The notes beneath the pieces are model-generated. The model was not told the DNA's origin, did no database searches, and saw only the letters and a program-made list of their open reading frames with translations. Shown one piece after another: positions 1 to 12,299 of a stretch of 64,000 bases of DNA (position 1 is its first letter; every line of letters begins with the position of its first letter). The position numbers were made by a program, and so were the translations under genes. The stretch comes from Lithospermum erythrorhizon. Taxonomy: Eukaryota; Streptophyta; Magnoliopsida; Boraginales; Boraginaceae. The stretch is from NCBI GenBank assembly GCA_019722365.1, contig JADFUC010000856.1, positions 992,001-1,056,000 of the forward strand. Direction: 5' to 3'.

Positions 1-569
1 AAATTACAAGATTTATTGTCAGACGTAATTAACTCCACCAGTTTGATATCAGAATACTTTATAAAAAATAAAATGAAATCCACTAAATCAATATTGTACA
101 ACATATGTAAATACACTTTTTGACACTTATACTTCTAATCATAATTTGGCACACCATACCTAAAGACCATCACCAAACAAGGCAGCGTTTCTCAAAAATG
201 ACACTCAAAAATATTCACGCTTAAAAATCTTCATTCGATAACTCACGACGATCCAACTTGTGAAAGATTTTCGATCACGTCGCCTCGCAAACTTGGTAAA
301 AGAAAAAACCCACTAAGGCTACAAATCATCAATCAACTAACATACAACATCGAATCTAAAACTTGTAAGCTAAATTGAATGATTAATATAAATTTTTAAC
401 AACGCTGATTAAATTGTCCAATTTATATAAAAAATTAGTTAGTCACATAAAAAATAATGATTTAAAAAAGAGAGGTGTATAATTATGCAATTATTAGCTT
501 AGTATATAGTTAAGAGTAGATCTATAGATATAAAGTGCGAGAGAATAATTATTGATCTCGTCCGGAAGG
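1..569. other. Upstream intergenic region with possible TOM1-like promoter
   Basis: AT-rich DNA with no open frame of interest. The stretch just before the TOM1-like ATG at 570 holds TATA-like strings at about 502-509 and 526-533, some 40-65 bases upstream. That is close for a core promoter, so they may instead lie in the 5' leader. No transcription start can be fixed from sequence alone. Confidence 0.35.
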
Positions 570-3500
570 ATGGTGAATTCCATGGTTGAACGGGCCACTA
601 GTAACATGCTAATCGGGCCTGATTGGGCTATGAATGTTGAGATTCATATTTGCAACTGATCATGCGTATGCCTCTTCATTTTAACTCCAAATTATTATTA
701 TTATTATTGTTTATTGTGCAATTTAATTTGCTCATAGCTTAAAATGTTATTTATGTCGAAAGAATGTTGGGTTTTGAATTTTGATAGTTGACTTTTAAAA
801 TGCCCTGCTCTAAGTATATGCTAGTATGATATTTGATGAAAAATATATCAAATGCTTGTATGATATTTGATGAAAAATATATCGAATGCTAGTATTTTCA
901 ATGTGATTTGTTATTTTTATTTGTTGTTTATTGTTCAATTGAATTTGATATGTTATTTATGTGGAAATATTGTCGGGTTTTGAATTTTGATGGTTGATTT
1001 TTATAATGTTGTGCTCTGAGTATTTGATTTAAATAATATTGAATGCTAGTATTTTTAATGTGCTTTGTTCGTAATACGATGATATTGATTCGAAGTAAAG
1101 TTACGTGGCTGGAAGGTTTGTTGATTTTGATCGTTGAAAATCGAACGAGGCAATTTATATGAATTCATTAATTGATCTTCATATGTGAAACCATGGTTTA
1201 CCACATGAATCGCCATACATTCTATTAAACGTTGTTGTCTCGCGAAACAGTCTTGCTAATTCGTGTGGATCCTTATGCTACAACATAGATTTTGATCTAG
1301 ATATCTAGTCCTTTTGCCTAGTATTTGATGTGTTGGTCGTGTGAAGCCAAATAGGAAACCTGGCCGGTAGTCAAATTCCTAACATATCACTCCAGAGCTC
1401 ATGTTCCTTCTATCTTCATATCCTTATCATGACTTCATTGTTTAGTGCCTTGCGGATCACCCATTGGATACATATCCCAACTGTGTTCTTCATTAGATAG
1501 CCTTTAGTTTGTGAAAATTTGAAATAAGAAGGAATCCACAGAATTAGAATCCTTATTTTCTGTTTTATGTGTATACATTGTAAAGACCATTCCTTCTAAA
1601 GTTTTAATAGATAACCAAGAACCATTGAAAAATTAAAGGCCAATTTGGTGTCAACATCCTATTACAATTATGTGATTTGTTAACTATATTGTTCCTCATT
1701 TGGCTTAATATCCAAAATTTCATATTACTGTACCACTTCTGTATTGATCATGCCTGCCAGCATTTGATATCATGTGACAGAACTCAGGAGTTAATACTGG
1801 AAACTCAGAAAGTTTCCTGTGCAATGACATACTCTATTTTTTATACTTCATGATAGTATATTTTGATTTATGATATTCGTTTCGTGTGAGCTATATTCTC
1901 GAGATAGCTTCTTCTAATTATAATTTTGGTGACCAGGCAAGCTAAGGATGTTGTGAAAGGCATTAAAAAGCGTGTTGGTAGCAGAAATGCAAAAGTACAA
2001 CTACTTGCATTGACCGTAAGTATTTTATAACACTTTCATTTCTTTGTTAGTGTTTCCTTTATATGCCTCTGTCACCTTAGTGACTTTACGAATACCTAGC
2101 AATTAAATAGAATTATGTCGGTTTCTCATCCGAACAATGAAGTAATGATGTGTCTTAACCTCCCTCCACTTACAAAACAGAATAATGTTCTTCATATGTC
2201 CCTAGCTTCCCCTTCCGTAATAAATAATGTGAAAAAAAATTCTACATTCTCTCGCCTGATCCTTCTAGCAATTATTTCCCCCTGGAGTTTGGAACAATGT
2301 GACTCATATGGTTGAAGGTTTAGGAGGCTTTAATATACATTATTAAGTGGTAGGATATAAGGCTATTTCTCTGGGTTGAACAAGGTTCTGATATTTATGT
2401 GAGCAAAGCTCTTGATGTTTCTAAAGGTGTATGTTTTCTTTTCCACTACTCCCATTCTCATGGGGGAGAGTGTGTGCATGTAACTCTGTTGATGTAAAAT
2501 ACTCTGAGTAAAACAGCATATGCTCGCAAATTTTAGTAGCATTAATTGATCTTGCAACATTAAATGATAGGCTAGTGGCATTTGATTTATTCACTTAAAA
2601 GAGGTCCAGGTAATGTATAGATCATCAACAAATAGTTAGAAAATATAGTGTGTATTCGTAGTGGCATCTGCAGAATCAAGATTCACATGAATGGTATCAA
2701 ACATGTAGCATGAGATTGACTAGAATTAAAAGTGTTCCTGTATTGTTTAGCTTGAGGACAAATTTGGCACACATAGCCAATTTTTTATTAATAGGAAATT
2801 GAATGGATAAGAGCAATTTATCAAAAGCAAATGGCCAAGTTTTAAAATATATCATAACAAAGACTCTTCAATACATAACTTGCAATTTATATCAATAAAG
2901 TCATATTTACAGAAGGAGCATTAAATAATTTCAGTTAGAGGTTAAAGATTATGACAACTAAATGATGCGAACTACTAGAAGAACCACCGCTAGAATTTCT
3001 AAGCATGACCGTGTGTGCATCTTTTAGATTATGTGAGTTCACATGTAAAGTCCAAGCACCAAATGTGCCTCGTGGCCCTAGCCATGCAAGAGTGATCAGC
3101 AGATTTGAGCCTTTAAATCTGAAGTTAGTTTCTGAACTGAGATGAGATTATAACAAAGTCAGATACAGCAACACATTATGTATGATATGTCACTTGTTAC
3201 ACAGAACCAATGTGTTTGATAGGGACTTTTTGTTTTATTTAGGTATAGTAATATGCAGATGAGTGTAAGCTTATATGACTGAAAAGATGATAGGAAAGGT
3301 GTAATATGATCAGTTGCTCCACTATCAAGGATCCAGGCCTGAGATACTATAGGACTTTGAGAATTGAGGATTATACCTGCCATTAGAGCTTGAGAAGTAC
3401 TAGCTCCATTATCATCCTTAGAGACTGAAGCTACAAGCAAATGCAATGCTTAGCAAACCACCTCGTAAATATCTTTTTCTCTCACATTAGCAGCAAACTT

Positions 3501-6500
3501 CTTTGCAGAACCATGAGCATTGTTATTGTTTGAATAGCCATGAAGCTTGTAGCATTTTTTAGTAGAATGGCCTCTAACTCTGCAATGATCGCTACATTGG
3601 TCTACCTTCACAGAAACTACCTAATTTTGGTGTAAATCCTTTCCTCTGGCATTAAAGCCACCTCTATTTGTGTATAATGCAGTAGCATCTGAGAGCACAT
3701 GAACAGGATTACTCATTTCTCGTTGCTTCTCCTCCTGCAACAGAATTTGGAGCACAATATCCAATTTAGGAAAATGATTTATCATCAAAATATTTCCTCT
3801 AACAGTAGAGTAAGCTTCATTCAATCCCATCAGAAATTGCATTGTGCATTGTGCATTGTGTCTGCAGAAACTTCTGAATAACCACAACACTATTCTCTTC
3901 AAGCTCAAGAGAATTTGAATACTCATCCCTCAACTTTTGCAATTGAGAGAAATACACTGAAATAGACTTGTTCCCTTTGAGTGTTCAAAGCCAACTCTCG
4001 TGCCGTTGATACAATCGAACATGATTAGTTTGAGCATATCGATTCTTCAATTGATTCCAAATTGTTTGTGCAGTGGTGCAATATATCACACTTTCAGCTA
4101 TCTCCTTCTCCACCGAATGGATCAGTCATGAAAGAACCATTCCGTTACACCTATCCCATTGTGCAGCATCAGTTACATTAAGAGGTCGAGAACATTCACC
4201 ATTCACGAATCCTAGCTTATTCTTTGCTAGTAATGAGATTTCTACAAAACGCCTCCATTGATAGTAATTATTCCCATTCAATAACCGAGTACACAACACA
4301 TAGCTGGGATGATCTGAATGATGAAGCTACAAAGGATTAGCATTAATGAAATTGCTCAAACTTTCACTACGAACTTGATTATTTGCTTGATTGTTCAAAT
4401 CAGCAAAATAATTCTGATTTTCATCTTGAACATCTTCCTCAGAGTGATTCACTTCATTTTCACTATGACTCATTGTGAATTTCAATAAAATCGAAGCAAA
4501 ATGATAAGAAATTAATCGATTTTGACCAGCATTGACTCAACTTTGACCGGCAAAATAAAGCAATCAAACGAAACAAAAAAAGAAATCGAAGATGATATTC
4601 AAGCAATTATAAACAAAATCATGCTAATGAAGATCGAAATTAGCTCTGATACCATGTTATAAGCCATGATTATGGCTTGATTTTGATGAAGAAAGCTTGA
4701 ATATTCATACGATAAAAAGAGAGGAAAAAAGAGGGAAAATGGAGAGAGAATCTGAAGAGAGAAAGTTTGTTATTCTCATATTATTGTTGAATGATTACAC
4801 AATGATTGAGTTAGATATTTATATACACTTGGAGCTCAACTAACTCCCTTCTCTAACGAACTCTACAATTAGTTAATTAATTAGCCACACACTTCAACTA
4901 ACTAACTAACTTGCGCATCACTCTCTTCACTATTATCTGAAAATATGTGGAAATTATTGATTTGGGAAATGTCTAATTGCCAAACCCCTTGTAAGATAAG
5001 AACTTGTATTTGGGGGATGGTTATGTAATGTTTTAGGTTAATATATAGATGATTCTGTTTTCGGAAGTGATAAATATAATTTCTCCAATATCTTTTTGTT
5101 TTGGTTTATTTCATTGTCTGTTACAAAAGTCTTGTGATCCTTCCTTGCATATTTATTCCTATTATATAGCACAATCACAATGGCATCCACATGCTTAATT
5201 GAAAGAAAAATTGAATTGGCATATCATTTACTTTTTTTTCCAGTTATTGGAGACCATGGTGAAGAATTGTGGAGACATTGTGCACATGCATGTTGCTGAG
5301 AGAGATGTGCTCCACCAGATGGTTAAAGTTGTAAAAAAGAAAGTAAGTGCTCGCGGATACAGATCGCTATTTCATCCCTCCTACCCTTAAATATCTACTT
5401 CAAAATAACACTGTACTGCACCAACTCGTTCTTCCAAATATTAGAAATTTGTATTTTATATTGGCATTTTGTCTAATAGTACTTGAATATATCAAATCCA
5501 TTTTGGACTGTTTTTCCTTTCCATTTATCATGAGAGTGAAAGGGGTGGGAGCGAGAATGTAACTATACATTATTCGAATTTTGTCAACCCTATTTTAACA
5601 GTTTCTGGTTTTAACTTTAACCATCCTACTTGATAAGTCTAAAACTTACAGAAGGGATTATTAATATTCTCATGGTTAGCCTTGACTAACCCAATTTTAC
5701 GTCTCTAGCCTGACTTCCATGTGAAAGAGAAAATCTTGACTCTAGTAGACACTTGGCAAGAGGCTTTTGGAGGACCCCAGGCAAGATATCCACAATATTA
5801 TGCAGCATATCAGGAATTATTGGTACCCTCCAAATCTGTCTATGCAATTTAAATTTTCATTTTTGTGATTTTTGTAACTGCTGTTTTATTTTCAGTCTAT
5901 GTTCTCATGGTGCTGTTTCCTTATTATATTCTGAATGACGTTTATTTATGCCAGACAGATCAGGAGAGCACAGCACCTGTATTTACACCTTCCCAAACTC
6001 ACCCACTATCATCATACCAACAAAATGTCCGTAACACAGAATCTGGACCAGAAGGTGCAGAATCATCTGCAGATGCTGAGTTTCCTACTTTGAGGTATCC
6101 TCTGGCTTACTCATCAGAAGTAACAAGCCATGGAATTCTAAATATGGCTTTGCAGGTTGATTATGGTAATGTTGATCATCATTGTAAGTTGTAACGATCG
6201 TTGAATTTTGTGAATTCTAAAATCTTCAGCACTAACCAAATTTGACTAATGGTAAGATTCTGGGATATGATATAACAGTGAAAGCAGATCCAGAAACTAG
6301 TGTTTTTGTGATCTGTCTTTTTTCAGTTTAAATACTAATTGCGTTTTTCCAAGAAAGGAAAGTACTTTTTGTGAAATAAATTCGTGGAGGGGTAGTGTTT
6401 TCTAAAAAGTTTTGGTTATTAGAAATATATACTCACTCTCCAAATGTTGATAGTTGAACACATTTTACATTTACAAAATCCATCCCAAAAGGTTACTCCA

Positions 6501-9452
6501 AAAAATATATAAGTAAAAGGAGGTGTAATTTTGTCGAACAATCCACTTTTGGAGTGTGGTCATCAACTTTGAGTACCAATATCAATTATTTGAGAAGTTT
6601 CTGGAGTAGTAGTTCCATTTGAAATATTTTGACCTTCTTTGTTGATTTGATTTGAACAGCTATATTTAGAGGGTGTTTGACACATAAATGCACAACTTTA
6701 GTGAAAAAAGCTGCTCCTTGTAAGCTAGCTTCCTGGATAAATAGCTTGAACTTTGAGATTTTCTTCAAAACCTTATAATAAGCTACAAGAAAAAAATTGT
6801 ATTGGAGCACTCTCCTTGTCTATAATCCTTGCAGTGCCCATTAATTGGTAGAAGATGTGATGACAGTGTCCATTGCCATTCCTACTCCATATTAATGGCT
6901 TTGCCCACCTGAATTTTAGAGTATTATTCTACTTTTTGGATGTGGAATAGTGTTAGATCTCATGTAGCTATATTGGAAATATAATATTGCCCTCCTCTGG
7001 CTACTTTGTAATCATTCCTTTCATTGAGTTGCTTCATTTTCATATCTATTTCTCTTACCTCATACTCATAGATTTGAGCATGAAACCTCTTTTTAGTCTG
7101 TAAGATATCTACTGATGCTACCAGTACATTCATTATGGTGTCTATGGCTATTATTTATGGTCTTGCTTTTATTGTGCAGTTCAACCGAGATTCAGAATGC
7201 ACGTGGCATTATGGATGTACTAGCAGAAATGTTGAGTGCATTAGATCCCAGCAATGAAGAGGTACCTTTCAAGAATACCAACCTTTTTTTTTTGTTACAG
7301 TTTTTTTTTAGGTGTTTGACCTGATTGTGTTGGTCATATTATTCAACTACTGACAGTTTATATGGAACTTTGAACGACAGGGGCTTAAACAGGACGTGAT
7401 AGTTGATTTGGTGGAACAGTGCCGCACGTTCAAGCAGCGATTGGTACACCTAGTCAATTCAACTTCGTAAGGAATCCTTCTGTAGATAGTACTCTTTGGA
7501 GATCAATTTTCGCAATTTCTTTCTTCTTCTTCAACTCCCTTTCCTTTTCATGGAGCTTGTCTTCTATGCGATTCTTTCAGAATACATTTAAATTAGAATT
7601 CTCTTACAGATCCATTGTTGGCTTTGGATTGAAAAAAAGAAAGAAAAATGAATCTACATTGTATGCTTGAGATTTTAGTTTTGTGTCTGGATGGGAACTG
7701 TTCTTTTTACCATGTCAGACAAAAGTTATTGGATGAGTAACAAATAATCCTTCCTCCAAGGTGTGTTTTCCTGTATAAAAGTTACTGAATAGTGTCTCAC
7801 TTGAGTGTTATTTGAATGGACTTGAATTTATTTACTCAAAAGAAACTTTTTAGGGACTGCTATATTTATGGTTGATGTTCATTTATATTTATGGTTGATG
7901 TTCATTTATGCAGCGATGAATTATTATTACGCCAAGGACTAGCTCTGAATGATGACATGCAGCGGGTATTGGCCAAACATGAAGCTATTTCTTCAGGAAC
8001 AACTATTCCTGACGAGAAACCAAAACCTGGAGCCTTGGTTGACGTTGATGCTCCTCTCATAGATACTGGGGAAAGCAAAGAGCAAGCGTAAGTTATCTTC
8101 AGTTTAATTGTTGAATAATACTAATTCAGTGGTGACATAATGAAATAACTTTTGCAGATCATCCTCGAGCTCCGGTCTGGAAACACTGTTAGCACTTCCA
8201 GCTCCTTCTTCGACAAATATGACATCCTTAACACCAGCGAAGTCAGACCCCAAGATGGACCTGTTGAGTGGAGATGATTTCAGCTCACCCAAGGCTGAAG
8301 ATGTGCTGGCTCTTGTTCCCAGTGGGGAAAGTCAGCCAGGAAGTTCTGTACCATCTCAACAAAATGCGCTGGCTGTTGTTGACATGTTCGCACAAGGTAA
8401 TGGTACTCAAGCAACGTATTCAGTGGGGCAATCACATCCTCCATCACTTGAATTTCAGCAACAGCAGAATTCGCAATCTCCACAACTGTCTTTATATCCA
8501 AATGGAAGTGCACAGGGTGCAAGTACACAAGGCTCTACTGATGCCTGGAACGGCGAGACATTGCATCACGAACAGCAGCATCAGTCTCCTTCACCTGTTT
8601 ATGGTATGCTACTTTTAATTCTTTGTTTTGTTCTTTTCAGAAGTCGTTTGTTTGTCACTCACTAAAAAAATAAACCATCTGCTATCTGAGTCATCAGCTG
8701 CAAGTATATTTGTTCAATTTACTCATAATGTCATAATTAATAGTTTGAAATTCATTTATTCAGATTGGTCCATGCCATTCGTTCAATTAAGGATGTGATA
8801 GTAATGCCATTCATGCAGTTAAGCACCAGTTTAACATTAAACTGGTGTAATTCATCATGAAGGTGGTAATTATAGTGAATTCATGGTTTATCTGGTTGCA
8901 GGTGCTGACAATAGTGATACACTTCCACCTCCACCCTGGGAGGTTCAGGCTGATGAACCTGTTCAGTCGATGCAAGGTGGTCAGACTGTTCCACAGTCAC
9001 AACCATTGCCTGCTGGTGGTCAATATCCTTATGCGTCACGGCCAGTAAATAACCAGGCCGGTGGTATGTATATGCAACAGGCTCCAGCGACTATGCAGGG
9101 AAATCAACCCGTAGGCATGCATGCTCAGGGAATGATGCCAGGTGGTCATCAGTCCATGGAAATGTATCCTCAACCGATGCAACAGATGGGTTACATGTAT
9201 CCACAGCAAATGTATGGCAATCAAATGATGGGCTACGGTGGGTATGGATACAATCAACAGCCAAATGCACAGTACCTCGACCAACGGATGTCAGGACTAT
9301 CAGTAAGCGGTGGTAGCGCCATGGAAAGTTCCTCTCATTCAGTTCCGACACCTTCCTATGTGCCGTCTGGAAAACCTAACAAACCAGAAGACAAGTTGTT
9401 TGGTGACTTGGTTGACATGTCCAAATTCAAAGGCAGAGCTGGAAGCATGTGA
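570..9452 (+). CDS. TOM1-like (TOL) VHS-GAT ubiquitin-cargo adaptor, exon 1 damaged
   Basis: TOL proteins bind ubiquitinated membrane cargo on endosomes and take the place of ESCRT-0 in plants. Exons by frame and GT-AG sites: 570-about 644 (damaged), 1937-2015, 5244-5342, 5709-5822, 5955-6094, 7180-7261, 7381-7466, 7914-8087, 8158-8603, 8902-9452 (TGA). The first exons encode the VHS domain (MVERAT start, [32 protein letters not shown]). Exons 6-8 encode GAT ([37 protein letters not shown]). Exon 9 has LLSGDD and Gln/Ser-rich sequence; exon 10 has PPPPWEV, a Met/Gln/Gly-rich stretch and a conserved tail ([13 protein letters not shown]), as in the TOL6/TOL9 branch. Exon 1 matches the family for 25 codons, then hits TGA at 657-659 and lacks the usual end (ICDMLN-type residues) and its donor. 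Exons 2-10 are open and join in phase, so either exon 1 is recently broken, the start lies elsewhere, or the sequence is wrong there. Confidence 0.85.
705..1160 (+). repeat. Imperfect duplication and shared repeat in TOM1-like intron 1
   Basis: About 705-835 recurs at about 925-1030 (shared core GGGTTTTGAATTTTGAT, then GTTGA and a CTCT-AGTAT block). A 35-base unit (GATATTTGATGAAAAATATAT) is doubled at about 829-895. The segment about 960-1160 also resembles about 16850-17080 in PEX4 intron 1. The class is unknown; no open frame and no terminal repeats were found. Confidence 0.55.
2280..4920 (-). mobile_element. Degenerate, 3'-truncated Ty1/copia element in TOM1-like intron 2
   Basis: Antisense to its host gene. 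Reading the minus strand, a putative LTR (4655-4920) is followed by a primer-binding site (TGGTATCAGAGC, complement at about 4640-4651), the usual plant Copia form complementary to initiator tRNA-Met. A gag starts at ATG 4473 and runs through an NPL-stop-LHHSDHP motif (stop at 4327-4329) and a UBN2-like gag (ORF about 3621-3926). An aspartic protease motif ([10 protein letters not shown]) lies near 3310-3350, and a weak FVDDLYIT reverse-transcriptase motif near 2595-2630. Frames are broken throughout, distances are too short for a whole pol, and no second LTR was found. It is an old, internally deleted copy and should be removed by splicing. Confidence 0.85.
4655..4920 (-). repeat. Putative 5' LTR of the intron-2 Copia element
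   Basis: On the plus strand it begins TGTTATAAGCC directly beside the primer-binding site and could end ...GCGCATCA, giving TG...CA ends on both strands. About 265 bases. The outer edge is uncertain because no partner LTR or target duplication was found. Confidence 0.45.
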
Positions 9453-10257
9453 CAATGGTGGTTTTTACTCATTTGGCATGCTTTTTTACCATTTTTTCTT
9501 CTTTTCATTTGTTTCTGTACAAGTGTTTTCACTCATCTATATATTTGATCTTCCCATGAGATGCCTGTTTTCCTTGGTGTACATTCATTTGTAGAAAGAA
9601 AGAGGATTTAAGATGAATAAGTGAATAATTGAATATACAATCCTAAGTGATAAATTTGAATGTTGACATTGATTCTTCTAATTGGTGTGCGAAAGTTGAA
9701 GATTGACTTGCACATTTCTGATATATATACTGCTTTCTGATGTTTGTACAAATGATCTTTCATAAAATGAAATGTTTTCTTCCTTTTTGTGGAACTTTGA
9801 GTCCGGATCGTCCGTTATATTTTGTATTGTCAAATACTGTAATATTCATTTGATTTTTTTTTTTGGTTTGGTTTATTGAATTACAATGTTCTTAAAATAT
9901 CATTTGAAGAAAGGAAAGGTAGAACAAAACACTTCACCAAACATATTAAGGAATCAATCTCAACTAACTAAGATAACCATAAAATATGCCTCTTACTAAT
10001 ACTCCGTACGTAGTATACAAACATTTTATTGATGTATCAACAACAATATTATCAATTTATACATAAGCTGTAAGCTAATACCATTCAATCAATAAGAATT
10101 ATCAGTAAATTAATGGTCTTTTTGTATTGAAGTGAATTTAGATATAAAAATTTTAAGTTCACTATAATTGGGAGTTTATTTTTTATATTAATCTAGGTTA
10201 ATCAAGTTAAATGATTCACTAAATTTAATTGTGATATTTCACCAAAGTTCATATCGA
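9453..10257. other. TOM1-like 3' UTR and intergenic DNA
   Basis: The first 350 bases after the stop are T-rich and plausible as 3' UTR, with an AATGAAATG-type A-rich signal near 9765. A T10 run lies near 9857. Near 10000-10010 is one copy of the TACTCCGTA motif that is common around the GH79 gene. No gene is visible. Confidence 0.5.
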
Positions 10258-10268
10258 TAAATAAATAA

Positions 10269-10400
10269 CTTATTGGCTGAGATCCCCCTGAACTATGTTT
10301 TAAGCTTCTCATGCTGGCCCCGAATTATTTTAAGCTTCCTGACACCCCCTCAGATTTCACCCAAATTTCTCAGACATTTTAAGCTTCTCTACACACCCCC
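10269..10400. repeat. Left terminal inverted repeat of the MULE
   Basis: It begins CTTATTGGCTGAGATCC and contains three TTTTAAGCTTC modules (about 10298, 10331 and 10378). The right end, read on the minus strand, shows the same order of modules with TTTTAAGTTTC spelling. The match is strong for the first 12 bases and patchy beyond. Confidence 0.7.
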
Positions 10401-10629
10401 TAACACGATTTTGACACAAAAATACTGATACCCATCTCATTTGGGATTAAGGTGATGACAAATTAGTAATTTCATGTAATAATTAGAGGGCACATTAGTA
10501 ATTACACATAATGGGGGGAAAATTTTGTCTATTAAAACCGTTGGCCCCATTTTTACTTCATTACAACTGAAGAACCCTAAATTAGAAAAATTGAAGATTA
10601 AGCAAACTCAAATCAAAAAATTCAAAAAC

Positions 10630-10850
10630 TAAGGCCAACTTCTTTTCATGGGCCACGACCGATATATTAGGTGTCAAAAGGAAATATTGCTGAAATGCAG
10701 TAGTTCTTCACAGAAGAATCCAGAAGTTAAGTGCTCCGCGAGATACGCAGACGGGTTCGGGCGCCGATTTTTGGGGTGGTTCGATGAACTCTATCTCCTC
10801 TGTCGATTCAAGTATGAGTGAGAAGTTAAAGAAAGCTGAACGAAAAGTGT
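10630..10850 (+). pseudogene. Possible remnant near MULE left end (GRF-like zinc finger)
   Basis: A plus-strand frame around 10650-10830 reads with spaced Cys residues, a KNPE motif, then GRRFLGWFDE. This loosely recalls the GRF-type zinc finger seen as an accessory frame in some plant transposons. The match is weak and no start or good stop structure is present. It may be chance. Confidence 0.2.
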
Positions 10851-11859
10851 GAATTTTGGATTTATTGCACATTTGTGTCTTAATTCAGTATTTTGTCAAG
10901 GCCTGGAGTAGTCCAACTTGCAATTGTAATTGTGGTCATAGTGGATTCTCAAGCTTTTCAGATTAGGGATTGTAATGTAGGCTTCTATTGAGGTATTTTT
11001 CTAGTTTGTCTACAAGGAAGTTTCGTATTTTTGACGACGGCCGACACTCGCTCAATTTTTACTATGTTTGCAATTTCAAGGAATGAATGTACTTTTGCCG
11101 GTTTGAATTTTGTATTGTTTATTGGTGTTTACATTTCTTTGAGAATGATGCCCCCTATACTATGTCCCTTATACTTTCTAACACTGGCACATAAGTTGTA
11201 GACCCTATACTATATCCCTCGTACTATACCCCCATAATATCTTGATGAAAGTAAAAAACTCAGTAAAAAAAATAAAGAAATAATGACAAAAGCAGTAAAA
11301 AAGACATAAGATTCCATTCAAACTATTCTTACGTTAAAAGACATAAAAAAGTTTCAAGCCACCACTAATTACATAACCAATAAAGGTTATCAAAAGCTTC
11401 ACCTACCACATATTAAATACATTTAAGTCCTCAAAAAGGGTGGTGAAGAGGCTACATTGGTCACATTTGACAACAAGAAAAACAGATCTAACAACAAAAA
11501 AAAAAAATAGATCCGCCTCTCCATTCTAGCCCATCTAGCTCCTCTCTCTGCCGGATGTTGCAAAGTCGTTATGATGCCCAGCCTTTCTTTTTCTACTTAG
11601 ATGGTGCATTCCAGTCGGTACAGGACGCGCTCTCTTTTCTTGTTCTTAGATGGTGAAGGGTCTCCATCCACAGGACAAGTCCTCGTGATTACGGGCGACA
11701 CCACCACGCATTTTGCAAAGTGACGGCAACTCCTTTCCGCGAGGCCTCAAACTCCCCCGTGTCCGCTTGCTCACCTTTCTTAGATGTTTGCTTTTCTGCT
11801 TCTTCTCTTCTTTCCGCAAAGATTTTCGTCCGATTTCTTTTAGGTCTTTTCTCGAAGTA

Positions 11860-12290
11860 TCATAACGTGCGTAAAAACCTCTTCTTTAAATGGGACGGGC
11901 ACACATATATTCGCCGAATTTTTGTTTTTCTTGTTTGACGTACGACAAATTCACCCAGCATTATGTCAATCATCTCTTTTGCATAACTCCACAATCTAGC
12001 AAATTGCTGGTTTTCATTCCCATACATTAGGTATCCAGCTGCCTTGATGGCTCTATATGCAGTGCTTGTACTTATCTCCACTTTGAGGTCGTCATATATA
12101 TTACCAATGAAGGCCTTCAATGATATGTTTGGGGTTCTTCGAACCTTGTTCACATATTTCTTCGCCAAACCAATTTCCATGTAGACGTTGAATTTTGACG
12201 GACGCCCTGGGCTGTATTTATTCTGGCCCATAGTCTTACGTATAAGACCGTCGACTTGCCAACTTGTGAACACACACAACACGGCAAGTC
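11860..12290 (-). pseudogene. MULE transposase fragment, middle region
   Basis: The 140-codon frame (11860-12282) carries hallmarks of plant MuDR/MULE transposases in order: a SWQVDGLI segment before the His/Cys region, GLAKKYVNKVRRTPN, a VEIS-STAYRAIKAAG helix, FARLWSYAKEMID, and a degraded IRRIYVCPSHLKKRFL that aligns with the stretch just before the DDE domain. The frame stops there, and the following 400 bases on the minus strand hold no catalytic motifs. Confidence 0.75.
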
Positions 12291-12299
12291 ACAACTTAG

